Of a stretch of 64,000 nt of DNA, positions 60,691 through 64,000 are shown piece by piece; the first letter of the stretch is position 1; the number at the start of each line of letters is the position of its first letter. The stretch covers positions 2,624,501 to 2,688,500 of the forward strand of contig WAEK01000002.1 in the NCBI GenBank assembly GCA_011634665.1, given 5' to 3'. Source of the stretch: Mortierella sp. BCC40632. Lineage: Eukaryota > Mortierellomycota > Mortierellomycetes > Mortierellales > Mortierellaceae. A program made the position numbers and the translations under genes. The notes beneath the pieces are model-generated. The model was not told the DNA's origin. It saw nothing but the letters and a program-made list of their open reading frames with translations, and did no database searches.

Positions 60691-61541
60691 GAAAGAGACC
60701 CTGATATGTGGCCAGATGAGGAAGGTCTATTGGGCTTTTGTGCATCTGCCGACACTTTCCCCCCCTCTCCCTTGATGGTTGCTGATACGAAGTGATCCAC
60801 GGCATCTCTCACACTCTTCCCCCCCTGTTTCCTTTTCCCTATCCTTTTCTTTCCTTTCCTTTCCCTTCCTTTCCTTTCCTTTCCTTTCCTATCCTTCCCT
60901 GTGTCTTACTCGACTGCTGATGGTGCAGCTTATCGACACCACAACCCCACTCGACCTGCACCTTGGCAGTCTTGCAGGAAAGAGACGCAATATCCCTTTC
61001 TTTCTCTCCTTCTCTCCTTCTCTCCTTCTCTATTTCTCTCCTTCTCTCTTTGTCTTTTTCATTCCTTTTCTTCTTTTCTTGGTTGTTCAGGCCAACTCTT
61101 TCGTCTTCCTTTCTTCCTCTTCTTTCTTTTCTTTTTTTCCTTCTCAGACAAAAGACCTTGCTGGCGCTCGGAGCCACGTTTTGGACTGCCCAGACGGTTG
61201 TTTCTTGCGTCAACACTACCCACCGTCGGAGCGTTGTCCGTTGAATGCCATCTTTTGCCAGCACCAATCACCGGCGACTGTGCCTGGATTTTCTTTTACC
61301 TTTCGCCCGCCTGTGTATATTGCCTCTCCAATCTCATTTGTACTACCACCATCAACTAGATCGGCGGATATAAGGACGAACACAACGGGCCGGCACATTA
61401 TTACTATTTGTCCTTTATTCTTTCTTGTTGCCTCGACAATCTACTGACATGACCCACCGCACTTTCCTTTCTCTCTTTCTCTCCTTGACTATCTAGATCT
61501 GGGTTCAATACGCCTTCTCCAACAATACGTGCGGGTAGCGA

Positions 61542-64000
<2,459 letters not shown>

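Overview
The window comes from the nuclear genome of a filamentous, early-diverging fungus, most likely Mortierella-like (Mucoromycota in the broad sense). The reasons are: many GT-AG introns of about 40 to 330 bp, a fungus-specific kinetochore gene (DAD4), a fungal-type amino-acid permease, CT-rich 5' leaders, an expanded F-box family, and very frequent long A/T homopolymers and (CT)n/(GA)n tracts. There is no sign of bacterial, organellar or viral DNA. Gene models were assembled by eye from reading frames, splice sites and family motifs. No search was run, so the taxonomic placement is an inference.

Left part (1-16.4 kb), all on the + strand: a simple-sequence leader; pyruvate carboxylase (2432-8041, six exons, an unusual 1.57-kb first intron); a basic coiled-coil protein of unknown function (8316-9694); an amino-acid/polyamine-type permease (10470-13154); and an L-type (VIP36/ERGIC-53-like) cargo lectin (14332-16428).

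Middle (16.3-36.7 kb): a tandem array of four intact minus-strand F-box/leucine-rich-repeat genes of 927-963 aa. Each spacer carries decayed pieces. Three hold copies of the last exon of the neighbouring lectin gene, two hold plus-strand F-box relics, and one holds a degenerate fifth F-box exon. Spacers and introns show an A-B-A'-B' order with a higher-order period of about 10.4 kb, while the coding exons are mosaics, as expected from gene conversion. Each gene appears to start from a 37-base mini-exon that supplies the only usable ATG.

Right part (37-64 kb): the ribonucleotide reductase small subunit (RNR2); a complete pogo/Tigger-like DNA transposon (39461-41931) with 73-bp near-perfect terminal inverted repeats, a TA target duplication and an intron-bearing but frame-disrupted transposase; DAD4 of the DASH complex; a CENP-B-type DNA-binding protein that has lost any DDE domain; divergently arranged TAN1 (tRNA acetylation adaptor) and EDC3 (mRNA decapping enhancer); about 5.9 kb of gene-poor microsatellite-rich DNA; and a polyglutamine-rich putative regulator that runs off the right end.

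Most genes are unrelated housekeeping functions (anaplerosis, dNTP synthesis, secretion, RNA processing, mitosis). The dynamic elements are the F-box array and the transposon.
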